64,000 nucleotides of DNA, taken from positions 708,010,885 to 708,074,884 of the forward strand of contig CM068367.1 in assembly GCA_034769895.1 (NCBI GenBank). Reading direction: 5' to 3'. The translations under genes and the position numbers were made by a program. Below the pieces are notes generated by a model. That model ran no database searches, had not been told where the DNA came from, and saw only the letters and a program-made list of their open reading frames with translations. This DNA comes from Magicicada septendecula (taxonomy: Eukaryota; Arthropoda; Insecta; Hemiptera; Cicadidae). This document shows, one piece after another, positions 44,589 to 58,600 of the stretch. The stretch's first letter is position 1. The number at the start of each line of letters is the position of its first letter.

Positions 44589-45545
44589 TATTTGTATTCA
44601 GTTCCATCACATGCAGTGCTCATTTTACTACTGAACTTCCTTTTCATGCTTTTCACTGATGCAGCTCGACTGATTAGTCGATGTATGCCTGTTCCACAAG
44701 CTGGATACTTCATTGGTGGTCTCACTGATGTAGCATCTATCCTTGTGCTGCTTAGTTTGCGCTTTTTGCGTACTCTAATTGATGCTATTACACTTTTACT
44801 ATCTTCATTCATATCAGAATAATCATCTTCTGACACCGTCAGACGCAAAGAAATAAAGTCATTTTTATTCTTGTTCTGTTTGTTTTGTACGTTGCTGCTG
44901 ACACTTATATTTGATCCCACAGTTGATAATTTCTTGGTAGTTGACGTGTCTGTGAAATCAACAATGTTGTCGGCATCTTTGTTCAGCCCCACATTAGTTT
45001 TGTGCTTCTGTTTGCCTTCTTTATAGGCCAGCTTTTTGTTGTTGGTGTTTTCATTCTCTTCAGCTTGTCTCTGGACTTCTTTGTGTATTTCCTTTATATC
45101 ACTCATTCTTCTTTTGTACTTCTTCCAGCTTTTCTGATTTCTCTTGCAAATTTACCTTTATCTGGTTGATCTGGCCTTACAGATTCTCGTACATTTTTTC
45201 AATCTTTTCTCTCCACCTTTTGCTAAGTCGTTCCTCAGTCCTTTTTACTTCTCCCTTTAAATTGCCAATTTGTTCTTCATTCTTTCTTATTATTTCTTCG
45301 CTTTGTTGTTCAATAATTTTTCTTGTTTCTTCTCTTGTTTCTTCACCTTGCTTTTTGATGAGCTCTGTTAACATAGCGAAGTTCATCTCGCTACCGTCGG
45401 ATGGTCCCCGCGCCCGATTTTGGCTATGTTCCTCGGCGGTGTTGTTACTTTCATTACTGCCCATGGTGTTATCTTCTAATGCTTCGACCCCCAACTGGTT
45501 GTTACTATCAAATTCTTGGCTTTACGAATTCTCGTTTGTAGCCAT

Positions 45546-46535
45546 TTTTGCCCGTAGACGCGTAATCATTCAGATATACTTAGGGTCTGATATTATTCTA
45601 CTGTAACTTATTTCTAAACGACTTATAAATTAACATGCACAATGTCTGTTCTCTGCCCGCTTAACAATTATAGTGATTATTTATTTGTCAAGATGTGCGT
45701 GTGGGCGACAAATATAACTCTGATATTATTTATGCAAATTTACTTGCATAAATGAATTGATTATCTTAATTATGTAAATCTTTACTTTATATAGCCCCGC
45801 GTTGTTGGAGCGCCAAATATAACTCTTATTTTTGTTCCCTAGTGTGGGGGTCAAATGCAATGCTAATATTAATTGTCAACGTTTACTATCTCAGGGTTTT
45901 TAATTGTAATAATAATTTATTCATTAGTAGTTATGTAATCACAGGTTATATTACTCTATTAATTATTTAATATTACTTGGAAGTAATTGACAGCTAATTC
46001 TAATGATTAATTTAATATGGTTTTCTTCAATAAATATATAAGACGGGTTTGTCTGTATACTACTACATTTATTATGTTAACGATTATTGTTATTGGTATC
46101 ATAATACAAATTTGATTAACAATTGGTTATTAAGAATTATTTTAATACATTATTTCTACCAATAAAAAAAACAATTATAAAAGAAACTAAAATATCTCTT
46201 CACACTTCAGTGTATTCCTTTTATCCTAATATTACTTTTGAGTATCATAGTATCATTAAAACATGAATTACTTTTTACAAACTAATTACTCATTTCATTA
46301 TAAAATATAATTTTAAATGGATTCATTGTAATGTGCTGTCTATAATTCTCTATATTTTTTTAAACACTGTGATTTTATCATTTATAAGTAAGTTTTAAAT
46401 GAGTATATCCTATATTATGAAATTCTCTATGTGGATTCTTTTAGAGAGACAGACAGGTGATTTAAAAATAAAATTAATACATAAAAAATTTACTTTGAGT
46501 ATGTATTCCATAAACTACGGCGCGTCGTCATTCTG

Positions 46536-46595
<60 letters not shown>

Positions 46596-49231
46596 TAATT
46601 CAGCGTATGGAGATATAGACGCTCCTTCAATTGCGTTGAAGACTGTCTCATTGCATGCATAAGGAATGTAACTCCTACATGAAGGAATTTACACGTATAC
46701 ACTTTCACTATTATACATTTATTTTCACTTCACAGATCGTTTTATTGATGACATCACTTGATTCTAAGTAAACTATCCGAACCGTTACTTCGAATTTCCG
46801 TAAACTTTAGCTCGACTCTCTAAGTGTTTAGTCACTACTCCAAATCATTATAACGAACTTCACCGACTCTCCGTAACCTTAGTTATCGACTTACGAAGTT
46901 TTTTAGTAAAAACTTTTAAGTGTTTTAGTCACTACTCCGAATCATTATAACGGACTTCACCGACTCTCCGTAACTTTAGTTATTGACTCCCGATGTTTTT
47001 AGTAAAGACCCTCTCGAAAATTTTGTAAAGACTGCTTAATCTCACCCTCATCCTGTGTATTTATCATTTCCTCTACTTTTCCCCACTTAAGTCCTTTTTC
47101 GTACTTCAGCTTCGTTTCCATTGGTTCTTTCTCTGTATTCCTTGAGAAAGTCCCTCCTTGTACTCCCACAAGTTACTCCGCCCTTACAAGTTCATGGTTG
47201 GCTCCACCCCATCGTTTGAGTCGGATGACCAATTTCACGGCTGTCTATCACCCTTATATTTTGGCGTACTTGTCCTTTATAGATACAGTGCTTTTAATTG
47301 TTGTGTGGCTCTTTCCATCTGCTCTTTTTGTTCACCATGTGTCCTGCTTCTTACCCGTGACCAATTGCTCGTATTGTCAACTAGTTTCTGCTAGTCGTTC
47401 CCACGACGAGTGTGGTCAGTTCTGAGTATTCCAGACAGCTGCTATATCTTGCTCTCCAAGCCTTTCTTCGTCGCGTACCCTTCTGGTAAAGCTGGACGTC
47501 CCGTCGTTCGTTCATAGTGCACGCGTATTGTCTACTCAAGGCAGGCTTTTCCTTTCTATTGTTTCTTCTTAGCGATATATTTCGCCTTTGTCTATCTTGG
47601 GCTGTTGCGCGTCACCCGCAATTCGCTTCACCGTACAACTGCTGCGACTTTAGGCATTGTTCGCCTAAACCCTGCCTTCCCTTGTCTTGAACAACCTGTT
47701 ACCGAGCCATCGTATATCTGTCAGCAACCCTCGTTACACCGTCCACTTACAAAAAAAAATTTATTTAGACATTTCATCGTTATAATTGTCCCCAATTTGG
47801 GTCGATTGATCAATCTTCCGGATCAAATGGAGCCAAATTCACGCCCGATCTCTCTGGTATTCTTAAGTGCTCATCTTTCCATGAATATAGTGTATCAGAA
47901 GTGTCATCTTCTGGGTTGACCTACTGTCTGGTGGTACCTTACTGTTGGTGGGTTTTTGGTCCCTATATTGAATTTATTGCTGACATCACCCTTTTATGAA
48001 TCCATTTTTACATAAATCTTTACCTAATTGAACATTTATGAGCTTAATTAATTTACATTTAATTGCTATCTTATCTATGAATTTATTGCCGCTACATATT
48101 ATTTAAATTTACCCAATATTTCACACAAATACGAAAAAAAACTAAATTATATGCTCATTACAAATATAAGAATACTTACAAATTAGAATCACGATTAACT
48201 TAATGTGTCTCTGGCTGTTTGTCCATAGAGAATAACATAAGTGATATTATGACTCTTAACTCAGTGTTATTTACTATACACGTATTTTACTTACTTGTCC
48301 AATTTACAAAGTCTTTATACATTCTTAAAGCGATACATGAATATCGAATTTGCTTCACAACAATTTCCTACTTAAATTAGTTCTGTTTTCATATAATATC
48401 TTTGAGTTAAATTTGCTGAATGTACATATACTTTTGTTAATATTGAGCAATAAAATAGACACCAAAATAGACACAATTACAAAATTAATAATAATAATCA
48501 TTCAAGTTGTTATACTATCATATCACTATACAATAAGTTAGAAATTTATTGCTAATTACTTTATAATAGCACACAGAATTTCCTTATTACTACCAACTAC
48601 TATCTTACTAATTTATTATGACATAACATAGATTCAATTATACTGAGAGTTCATAATTTAGTAGATGACTATAGACATTTACATAAATCTTCTTTTAACA
48701 TTTCTTTTTGTATACAAGGCAATTGATCACTCCCCTAAGCAATCTGAATGATAACCCATTTACTATCCTGTTATTGCAAATGGTCTACCTACCAGGCATC
48801 TGGACATTTTTACATCACCCCGTACCGTTTACTTGCAGTTCCCAGCGATTGGATATCGGTGCTTTGGGTATTTTTACTAATCCCATTCCAAGCATTTCCT
48901 AATCACAGCTACTTCAGCCTTCTGGTGCGTTCTGGTCGAGGAAATCCCATTTTTTCAGGTTCATTTTGTTGTCATGCCCTGGTGGGTGATCTTCGTTTCA
49001 ATCCGTATCAATTATTTCCTGGGTTTATCCGTTCCTGATCTCCATTCCTTAATGATCAATTTCCTTCCGCTCTTTCGTATAACTCTTCTTACATCTTCAT
49101 TCGCTATTAATTTCATTCATTAACATTCCGTATTTTCACAGCAATGCTCATTTAACATTTATTTTATTTTATTCATATTATATTCGTATTTATTTATTTT
49201 CTTCTGTTGATGCGTTCTCATACAACCATTT
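45546..49231 (-). repeat. Family B leader, LTR-like and 3' region (U3)
   Basis: The most complete uninterrupted version of this part: no family A, family C or SINE. It shows the empty C site near 47090 and the empty A site near 49175 (ATTCATATTATATTCG), which calibrate both insertions. Primer-site-like motifs lie at about 45700-45715 and 45805-45820, with TATATAAAG on the minus strand beside the latter. 96-bp repeats begin near 46820. No gene is supported. Confidence 0.7.
46538..46589. repeat. (CT)26 microsatellite
   Basis: CT tract of unit U3. Confidence 0.97.
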
Positions 49232-49905
49232 TTAATTAAGGTATGCTAACCTAATATTATCTAAATTAATTACTAATTCTTCAGGATTTCTGAAGATCTT
49301 TTTCCTTAATCTTTTGTCCGTTCCTTTATTAACTTCTAATTTTATATTCGTGGAAACATAGTATGTATTGTATATATTGTTTGAGTCAGTGTTGCCGCCC
49401 TACACGTTTTGTTGGTAAACAGTGAGAGTATTGACCTAGTGGATTTCTTTACACACTTACCCTGCAGTCGGCCGTTGACATCTAAAGAATTTATGACTTG
49501 TCCCTCGCTCTCTTTGTGAGGGTGTGTTGAAAGTATGTCATGCCATCTTTTTCGACAACTTTCCCCAGGCACATGACCATTTCTTATGTACGCGCTGAGT
49601 TGTTTTTGTCGTTTCTTCCCAAACCCTCTTACAAATACGTTGTTTGACTGTTTGTGGCGCGTTACTTACTTTCGTTTTCCTGTCCGCGTACTCACGTAAT
49701 AAAGTTTTGTTTTCTAGACTTCTACTAAACCTCATCCCCATCGCTTGAAAACTTCCTTTCGTTCGCGTACCAATCTTCACAATATTCTTGAATGGTCCAG
49801 CAAATTTCATTTTTTTCTCTTTCTCAAAACGTTCCTTGTCAAGGGTGAGTATGCACACGGATCTGGTAGTCCTTTCCGTTTCTCATCTCCCATTGCTTTC
49901 TTATA

Positions 49906-52222
49906 CAGTAGAAGCCCGATATAGCGCGGTCCGATATACCGCGGATTTGGATATAATGCGGTGAAGAGTATGTCACCCGTTATTAGCGAAAATTCTTACT
50001 TGTAGAGAGTGAGTAAATTATGAATTGTTTATCGTGACTTCCGTAGCCACAACATTGGAATGCGTTGTGTTTATTGTAAACAAAGGCTTGTTGTTGGAAA
50101 CGGCGTTGTAAACAACAGCCAGAATTGCCAGTTCAAGTGTACCTGTAGACATAAACAATTGCCCGAGCTATTTACAGTCTCTACGTTTCTAAGAATTCAT
50201 GCCAAGGCAAGCAGCCAACTAAATCCCTTCTCTCCCTCATATTACAGTACAGTATAAGATCATACTCTGATATTATCTTATCAAAGTGTATAGTCTTTGT
50301 CATAAATTCGCATAGTGTAGAGTTTTGTGATGTCGCAGAAAAGAAAAGCATATTCTGTGAGTGATAAACTCAAAATAATTGATCGTGTGAAGAACGGAGA
50401 GTCAAAGGCAAGTTTATCATGTGAGCGTGGCATCCCAGAAGGAACAATTAGAGGGTGGATGAAGGAAGAAGATAAACTTAAAAGTTTTGTGAAGACAGTT
50501 GAAAGTGAAGTGGGGTTGCAAAGAAAAAAGACTAAAGTAGGTGAGGATAGTGAACTAGATGAGTGTCTGTACAGGTGGTTTTTAATAAAACGAAGTGAAG
50601 GTGTGCCACTGTCAGGACCAGTTATTAGAACTCAAGCTGTGAAATTCCATAGTGATTTACATGGCAACAGTGACTTTAATGCATCTGATGGGTGGTTTTC
50701 GCGATGGAAATCTCATCATGGTATAAGCCAGATAAGCATTGAAGGGGAAGCACGATCATGTGACAGTGAAGCTGGAGCACTTTTTCCTCAGGCATTAAAC
50801 AAAGTAATAATCGATAACGATTTAAATGACCATCAAGTGTATAACTGTGATGAAACTGCTCTGTATTTTCGAATGCTTCCTACCAGAACTCTGGATGTGA
50901 ATAATTCAATAAATCTGAATTAAAAATAAATAAGGATAGAGTTACCCTCCTGTTTGCCACAAATAAGTCAGGCAGCCACAAAGTTAAACCTCTCTGTATA
51001 GGGAAAAGCCGAAATCCTAGATGCTTTCAACATGTTAACATGACGTCATTACCCATCACATATCGTAATACAAAAAATGCTTGGATGACAAGTGATATTT
51101 TCGGTAAATGGTTCCATGAAGAATTTGTTCCATCTGTGAGAAGCCACCTGCGGTCACTCAACCTCGAAGAAAAAGCTGTACTGACCCTTGACCACTGTCC
51201 AGCACATCCACCTGCTGATATGCTACAGTCAAGAGATGGGAAAATCGGAGTCATGTTCTTGCCGAAAAACACTACAGCACTGATCCAGCCATTAGATCAA
51301 GGCATCATAAAAGCATTTAAAGCGCATTACCGCTGTGAACTTCTGAGTGCTATAGTGAATTCTGATGAGGAAATGGAAATTTACCTTAAGTCAATAAACC
51401 TGAAAACAGTTGCGTATTCAGTAGGTCTTGCATTGGAAAGTATTAGTACGGCTACGATTCAGAATTGCTGGAAGAAATGTTCCTTTGAACAAAACATCGC
51501 CGATGGAAATTGCTCTGTTGCCGGATCCACTAATAGTGATGTACAGTCTGCGAGTAGTGCTCTGCATTGCAACTTCACTCTAGATGACTTGAATGACTGG
51601 GCAGAAGTTGACAACGGTGAGCCTGTTACAGAATGTATAGGAGATAAAGATATCATCAATGCAGTCCGAAATGCAAATTGCGAAGAAAAAGAAGACGATG
51701 ACGATGATGGAAATGAAAATGGGGTGGAAGTGAAAGAAGTTATTTCAAATGTTAGTGAGTGATAATACACATAAACAAAGTAATTTCGTGGATGGAGAGG
51801 CAAAGTGAATCTAATAATGTTCATCTGCTGCACCTCGCATTTATAAAACAATATGCGGAAAAGAAACGCTGTGCATTATCCCGTCAAACAACAATTACGG
51901 ACTTTTTTAAGACCAACAATTAGGCCTACAGTAGGTCGAGTGAGCAATGTATTAATAGTGTACAGTATTTTATATTCCATTGGATTAAAATAGATTAAAA
52001 TACGTATTGGATTAAAATACAGTTTTCTTATTTTTTATTTCTAGATTTGGTGACGTAATTTACGTACAGTATATAGCAGTGCATTATGCTGTAGCCTTTT
52101 TCCCGGTCCTCCCTCCCCATCATTTGTCACTGTACAGATCACCTTCCGATATACCGCGGTTACGCCTATAACGTGGGGGAAAGTATGTCACCCGACAACC
52201 GCACCATATCGGGCTTCTACTG
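49906..52222 (+). mobile_element. Tigger/pogo-type DNA transposon, copy 4
   Basis: A 2,317-bp copy at the same TA. Its variants alternate along the element between those of copy 2 and those of copy 3; details are under the findings. Confidence 0.95.
50330..51923 (+). pseudogene. Tigger transposase, copy 4, two frameshifts
   Basis: Intact through both N-terminal DNA-binding domains and NCDETALYF to the common frameshift near 50921. The second frame carries LTLDHCPAHPP and PLDQG and stops at 51762 because of the same 1-bp deletion as copy 3. The original TAG is at 51921-51923. Private changes include VGEDSE for VGKDSE, WKSHHG for WKSRHG and LALES for LAWES. Confidence 0.92.
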
Positions 52223-53179
52223 TATTTGTATTCAGTTCCATCACATGCAGTGCTCATTTTACTACTGAACTTCCTTTTCATGCTTTTCACTGATGCAGCT
52301 CGACTGATTAGTCGATGTATGCTGTTCCACAAGCTGGATACTTCATTGGTGGTCTCACTGATGTAGCATCTATCCTTGTGCTGCTTAGTTTGCGCTTTTT
52401 GCGTACTCTAATTGATGATATTACACTTTTACTATCTTCATTCATATCAGAATAATCATCTTCTGACACCGTCAGACGCAAAGAAATAAAGTCATTTTTA
52501 TTCTTGTTCTGTTTGTTTTGTAGGTTGCTGCTGACACTTATATTTGATCCCACAGTTGATAATTTCTTGGTAGTTGATGTGTCTGTGAAATCAACAATGT
52601 TGTCGGAATCTTCGTTCAGCCCCACATTAGTTTTGTGCTTCTGTTTGCCTTCTTTATAGGCCAGCTTTTTGTTGTTGCTGTTTTCATTCTCTTCAGCTTG
52701 TCTCTGGACTTCTTTGTGTATTTCCTGTATATCACTCTCATTCTTCTTTTGTACTTCTTCCAGCTTTTCTGATTTCTCTTGCAAATTTACCTTTATCTGG
52801 TTGATCTGGCCTTGCAGATTCTCGTGCATTTTTTCAATCTTTTCTCTCCACCTTTTGCTAAGTCGTTCCTCAGTCCTTTTTACTTCTCCCTTTAAATTGC
52901 CAATTTGTTCTTCATTCTTTCTTATTATTTCTTCGCTTTGTTGTTCAATAATTTTTCTTGTTTCTTCTCTTGTTTCTTCACCTTGCTTTTTGATGAGCTC
53001 TGTTAACATAGCGAAGTTCATCTCGCTACCGTCGGATGGTCCCCGCGCCCGATTTTGGCTATGTTCCTCGGCGGTGTTGTTACTTTCATTACTGCCCATG
53101 GTGTTATCTTCTAATCCTTCGACCCCCAACTGGTTGTTACTATCAAATTCTTGGCTTTCGAATTCTCGTTTGTAGCCAT

Positions 53180-53819
53180 TTTTGCCCGTAGACGCGTAAT
53201 CATTTAGATATACTTAGGGTCTGATATTATTCTACTGTAACTTATTTCTAAACGACTTATAAATTAACATGCACACTGTCTGTTCTCTGCCCGCTTAACA
53301 ATTATACTGATTATTTATTTGTCAAGCCGTGCGTGTGGGCGCCAAATATAACTCTGATATTATTTATGCAAATTTACTTGCATAAATTAATTGATTATCT
53401 TAATTATGTAAATCTTTATTTTATATAGCCCCGCGTTGTTGGAGCGCCAAATATAACTCTTATTTTTGTTCCCTAGTGTGGGCGTCAAATGCAATGCTAA
53501 TATTAATTGTCAACGTTTACTATCTCAGGGTTTTTAATTGTAATAATAATTTATTCATTAGTAGTTATGTAATCACAGGTTATATTACTCTATTAATTAT
53601 TTAATATTACTTGGAAGGAATTGACAGCTAATTCTAATGATTAATTTAATATGGTTTTCTTCAATAAATATATAAGACGGGTTTGAGTATATCCTATATT
53701 ATGAAAGTCTCTATGTGGATTCTTTTAGAGAGACAGACAGGTGATTTAGAAATAAAATTAATACATAAAAAATTTACTTTGAGTACGTATTCCATAAACT
53801 ACGGCGCATCGTCATTCTG

Positions 53820-53879
<60 letters not shown>

Positions 53880-54399
53880 AATTCAGCGTATGGAGATGTA
53901 GACCCTCCTTCAATTGCGTTGAAGACTGTCTCATTGCGTGCATAAGGAATGTAACTCCTACAGGAAGTAATTTACACTTATACACTTTCACAATTATACA
54001 TTTATTTTCACTTCACAGATTGTTTTATTGATGACATCACTTTATTCTAAGTAAACTATCCGAACCGTTACTTCGAATTTCCGTAAACTTTAGCTTGACT
54101 CTCTAAGTGTTTAGTCACTACTCTGAATCTTTATAACGAACTTCACCGAATCTCCGTAACCTTAGTTATCGACTTACGAAGTTTTTTAGTAAAAACTTTT
54201 AAGTGTTTTAGTCACTACTCCGAATCATTATAACGGACTTCACCGACTCTCCGTAACTTTAGTTATCGACTCCCGACGTTTTTAGTAAAGACTCTCTCGA
54301 AAATTTTGTAAAGACTGCTTAATCTCACCCTCGTCCTGTGTATTTATCATTTCCTCTACTTTTCCCACTATTTTCTTACTTTTCCCCACTTAAGTCCTT
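53180..54399 (-). repeat. Family B leader and LTR-like region (U4)
   Basis: As in U2, but about 350 bp are deleted at 53676-53680, between ATAAGACGGGTTT and GAGTATATCC. Primer-site-like motifs lie at about 53332-53347 and 53436-53451. It shares with U2 the roughly 20-bp insertion just before the family C site. Confidence 0.7.
53822..53869. repeat. (CT)24 microsatellite
   Basis: CT tract of unit U4. Confidence 0.97.
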
Positions 54400-55679
54400 G
54401 TAATCATACAAAAAAGGTCGAAATATATTAATAAATAAAATACTTCTGCCAGGAACTTACCTGCAATAATTTTCACTTACCTGCTATAGAAATTTTATCA
54501 GAAGACCAGAGTCGCCACGATATTTTTATAGATTAAAATATCGAAAACTTAACACTCCACCTTAAATAAAACGGGACAATTTAGCAATCTGACCACCCCC
54601 AATAATAATTCAGAAGATACCCGGAACGTTTAGACGAATCTTGCAGCACAGAAATGAGAAAGTGGTAATGATGAAATAACTTCGACTAACACATTTTTGT
54701 CTGGAAACTAAATAATTTTAATTACTTGAAACCCATTTTAAGCATTATGACAAGAACCCTACAGAACAAATGTGAAATATATATTTAGGTATTATATTTA
54801 AATATTAATTATAAAGCAGCCCATTCTGCTCATCCACGCATTCACACAGTATAATATATTCCCCTTTTTCTTGCTCGAGTTTTAAAAGATTCAGTGATTG
54901 AAAAATGAATAATAATTAGTGAATAATAATCATTAAAATTGAATAATAATGGTGGGTTACGTAACGCTCGGAGTTCCGTTTCGCCACGTGCTGATAAATA
55001 GATGCATCTGAATGTTTGTCAGTCACGAACACTTTTAATTGTCACTTCACTTATTACCATTCGTGATGTTGTTCCACTTATTTACGCCGGTTGATCACTT
55101 TCCGTTAAAGCTTAAAGTTTTTTGGTGTCCGCGAGTCTCGGCTTGCGTCCGGCCGCTGCCGCGGCCATATGTAGACTCAATTATTTCATGCGGACGGATA
55201 TTAATGCCTGCCAGTGAACGAATTTCGTTGTCGCTCATAGCCTGAGTTGGTGCAGTTTGTTGGCTATGAGCATGATACATAGCAGTTTTTCTGTGTTTTA
55301 CGCTGATGATATTTAGGTGCTTATGGCTCGACGTCACAAAATAGGCGGGCCTTAATGTTTCATATCCGTCGCCTTAGTCAAAGAGGCGAAACAGAAAATG
55401 TGCTCGTCACCATCTTTGCGGTACAAGTAGCGTGGGTCCGCGCCCCTGGATGTATAATGCGTATGGGCGCGCTGTCACACTCAAACAAAGTTCTTGGAAA
55501 ACTAGGGTGGTGCGGATTCTTTTACCGATTTCACAACGTGATATTGCGTTGCCGCTTCGTTACAACACTGTTCTATTCAACACGTGTTCTGGTCACCGTT
55601 GGAATAAAATTTACACAATACATTTATAAAACTCAAAAAATGCAATAAATAAAAATACCCACAAATTTGGACTGTTACA
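54400..55679 (-). repeat. Family C copy 2, 3' LTR (1,280 bp)
   Basis: Nearly identical to 30859-32138, with the 320-bp block and all hairpins. The polypurine tract TTGAGGGGGTAT on the minus strand lies directly to its right. Confidence 0.9.
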
Positions 55680-58600
55680 ATACCCCCTCAATGAGAGGTC
55701 TTCTGTCCAAACAGAAGAAATCTCATTGATAAAACCCCTAAGAGGACCGGTGAGGAACTGGTGCCAACAACCCCCTCTTTGTTCTTACACTGCATGGGTA
55801 AACGACCCCCCTGGCTCGGCGACCATGGACGCATCTGAACGAGATCACTGGACTTCTCTGCGCGAGATCCCAACACCGAAAAATCAAACAGACATGACCA
55901 CAGCGCACCTCACCTTCTAACATGCTGCCTCAAAAATCCTCAATCCCTGGCTTAGATCATGCCAGATCCTCAACCGATATGTTCCCCCTTATATGCAAGC
56001 TGGGCTGCCTTTAGCAGATACTGGGCTCACACACACACACACACCTATTCTACATATCGTAAGGTTACCATATTCTTCAAAAATTTATTATCTCATTTAC
56101 GTGAAAAATCCAAAATTCAAACTAAAATATTTTATCAAAAAAATTCTCTTCCTTAGTTTTTTGTTATCCAAAAAATTAAATCAATTGAACATTTCTTAAA
56201 ATAAGAACATCCTTAACCTAACATGGATTACACCTAGAATCTAACAATACAATTCAATAAAATAGTTCCATAATAACAAACACGATTAGTACACAGACAA
56301 TAAAATAATCAAAACTTAAAAATATTCATTATCTGGCAGGCACAAAATCAAGAAAATTTTTTTTTTTTTTTCAAAAAAATTTTAAATCAAAAAATTTAAA
56401 TTTCTTAAAATATTTTCTTTCCATATTGAAATCATTAAAAATTGTTCAAATTGATTAAAAACAAAAGTTGAATTAACTTCCTTGCTAAACATGCCTAGTA
56501 CATGACCTCACCTATCAGCTGATCAAAACTGGGTCAAGTCAAGAACCTTGACCTACATACGTTATATACAAGTTCTATCTGAAAATATCTTAAACACCTG
56601 TAAAATTCAGTCCTTTAACACAAAAACATAACAAAATAAAACATTTAACAGAACAAAATATTATTATACTTAACAATCAAATGGATATTTAAGTTATTTA
56701 AAATAAACACTTTCTAGCTTTATATTACTTTCAAACTCTATCAAGATTGTCACCGTTTGCAATTAAAATTTTGTTATTCAACTATACCTTTCTTCATTTA
56801 ACAATCTTATTCTACATTACTTTGGGTGATTTAAATTATTTATTTTAGCTTGATATGCCACTTGGCGTGTATACATATATAATCTTTCTCACTCTGACTC
56901 TAACCACTAACAACTTTAACTAATATGACACCCATCTCTATCAAAACATCTATCCAACAATCTCTAAACCCAACTTATCATTAAACTCAAATCGCCACCT
57001 TCTCTCAATATATAAAAAAATACTCTCTAACCCTTTGTACTCAGGATAAGTGTTCCCCCCCCAAAAGCTCATCCCATTATGTTGGTTCCTGGATCCTACC
57101 TAAGGTAACCCTTTCCGGCGCCAAACGGTCCCATCCCGCCCAACCATTTTGTTGCGGACTCCCACATTACACTACCCTATTACAAAATTACCATCCCCAA
57201 ATCTCAATCTTATTACCTCACTTCAACTACAACAAAATAACATCATTATTTAATAATATCAATATATCACTCATTACTCTACCTATATTCCCCATGACTA
57301 CTGTGTCAACATCTATACTTCTCAAATTCTATAACATTAACTCACAGCAACATTACATTAACTCAAAACAATATTTTTCTCTCCACTACTTCAACTTTAA
57401 CTTCAACTTGGACTGATCTATATGTCCCACAAAAATATTCATCACCCAGAATCTATCTTTTATTATTTCTGACAATTCATTTTAACATCGCAACTTTATT
57501 AACTTACTTTTCTCATGATTTAAAACAATGTTTTTAACACATTAAACCTTATATTTAACGTTAATTACCTAGAATATTAATAAACAATTTAACAGTGACA
57601 TTTTATTACTGATCAGCTGACATTCCTAACAAAGTGAAAACACATTTAAAAAATTGTGCAGATTACATTAAATACATATGATTATCAATTCTTACTTCTA
57701 ACATCCTTGTTTCCCCCTTTTTCTGACTCTGGTAATTTATGTTAACCGCCTGCCAGTCGGTTTAGTTATCTACTTAGTTTCAAAATACACAAATTATACA
57801 AAACATATACTTTTTATCATTTCTTATATCTACCCTACTACAATAAAATACTACATTTAAAAATATAGAATGAACACATTATACTGAATGTATGAGTACC
57901 TATTTATTTGAGCGGAATACAAGTGTTTTTATTAGAGCAAAATGGATTTATCATTTTTTAATTTACAAAATTAAAGTACGTTGCTCATCTGAGCAACCCC
58001 CTGGTCCACACACACTATTGTAATTTATGTAAGACTGTAGCGCCTTTTTGCTTCCACAAAGACTGCATAATTGGAGGAATTTGACCTCCGTGTCTTTGCT
58101 TCGGCATTCACATTTTAACGTTTGTGGATATCAACATATCCTTGGTATATATTGAAACGCCCTTAAGATGGGTCTACCACCTGGCTATGCTGTCCCCACG
58201 CGGACAGAGTGGCAGCCGCTGTTCCATAGTTCCTGGATTTCCCCTAATGTCACCCCCCATTTAATTTCTATTATAAACCAATTTCAAGCCAGCTATGGTC
58301 AAGGGACTTGATATGGCCATAGCTGACCGCTAGCCAAATCCACGATTAGTGCTGGTAAGGCAGTAATCGCCCGAAAAGTCGGGGAAATCTAACTTTCATT
58401 TCAATGCCTGTTCTACATTATCATTGTTATGTGCGACACGAGTGTCTGTTAGGGTACAAATCGAATTTGTACAAAAAGGGTGTGCCGCACATTTTCGCCA
58501 TGTTGGCCTCCAGTGGAGGTAACACTCTCTGTTACCCCCAACCCATTTCACTATCTACTTGGGCACAGGCCACCCCAGCAATAGTACACTAATAACTAAA

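Larger units (their letters stand above)
41598..45545 (-). pseudogene. Family B coiled-coil Gag-like gene, split by Tigger (U3)
   Basis: Same gene as in U2. Lesions are the TAA after the seventh codon of the upstream ATG (45545), a TAA in the coiled coil at 45177-45179 shared with U1, and a 2-bp deletion near 45105 in the NESDIKEIH segment. Tigger interrupts it at 42272-44588. The C-terminal basic region beyond (KTKVSNAPQTVKERICKRVW) has internal frameshifts like the other copies and closes at 41598-41600. The in-frame ATG for the long frame is 45464. Confidence 0.62.
49232..53179 (-). pseudogene. Family B coiled-coil Gag-like gene, split by Tigger (U4)
   Basis: From the ATG at 53099 (MGSNESNNTAEEHSQNRARG) the coiled coil is open; it has CAA, not TAA, at the position that stops U1 and U3. 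A 1-bp deletion near 52322 then shifts the frame just before Tigger. A 2-bp deletion near 53159 removes the TAA after the upstream ATG (53179) but throws that ATG out of frame. Beyond Tigger (49905 leftwards) the basic C-terminal region runs to a stop at 49232-49234. A private base change near 49575 opens one frame junction, giving an ending WSCAWGKLSKKMA. Confidence 0.62.
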
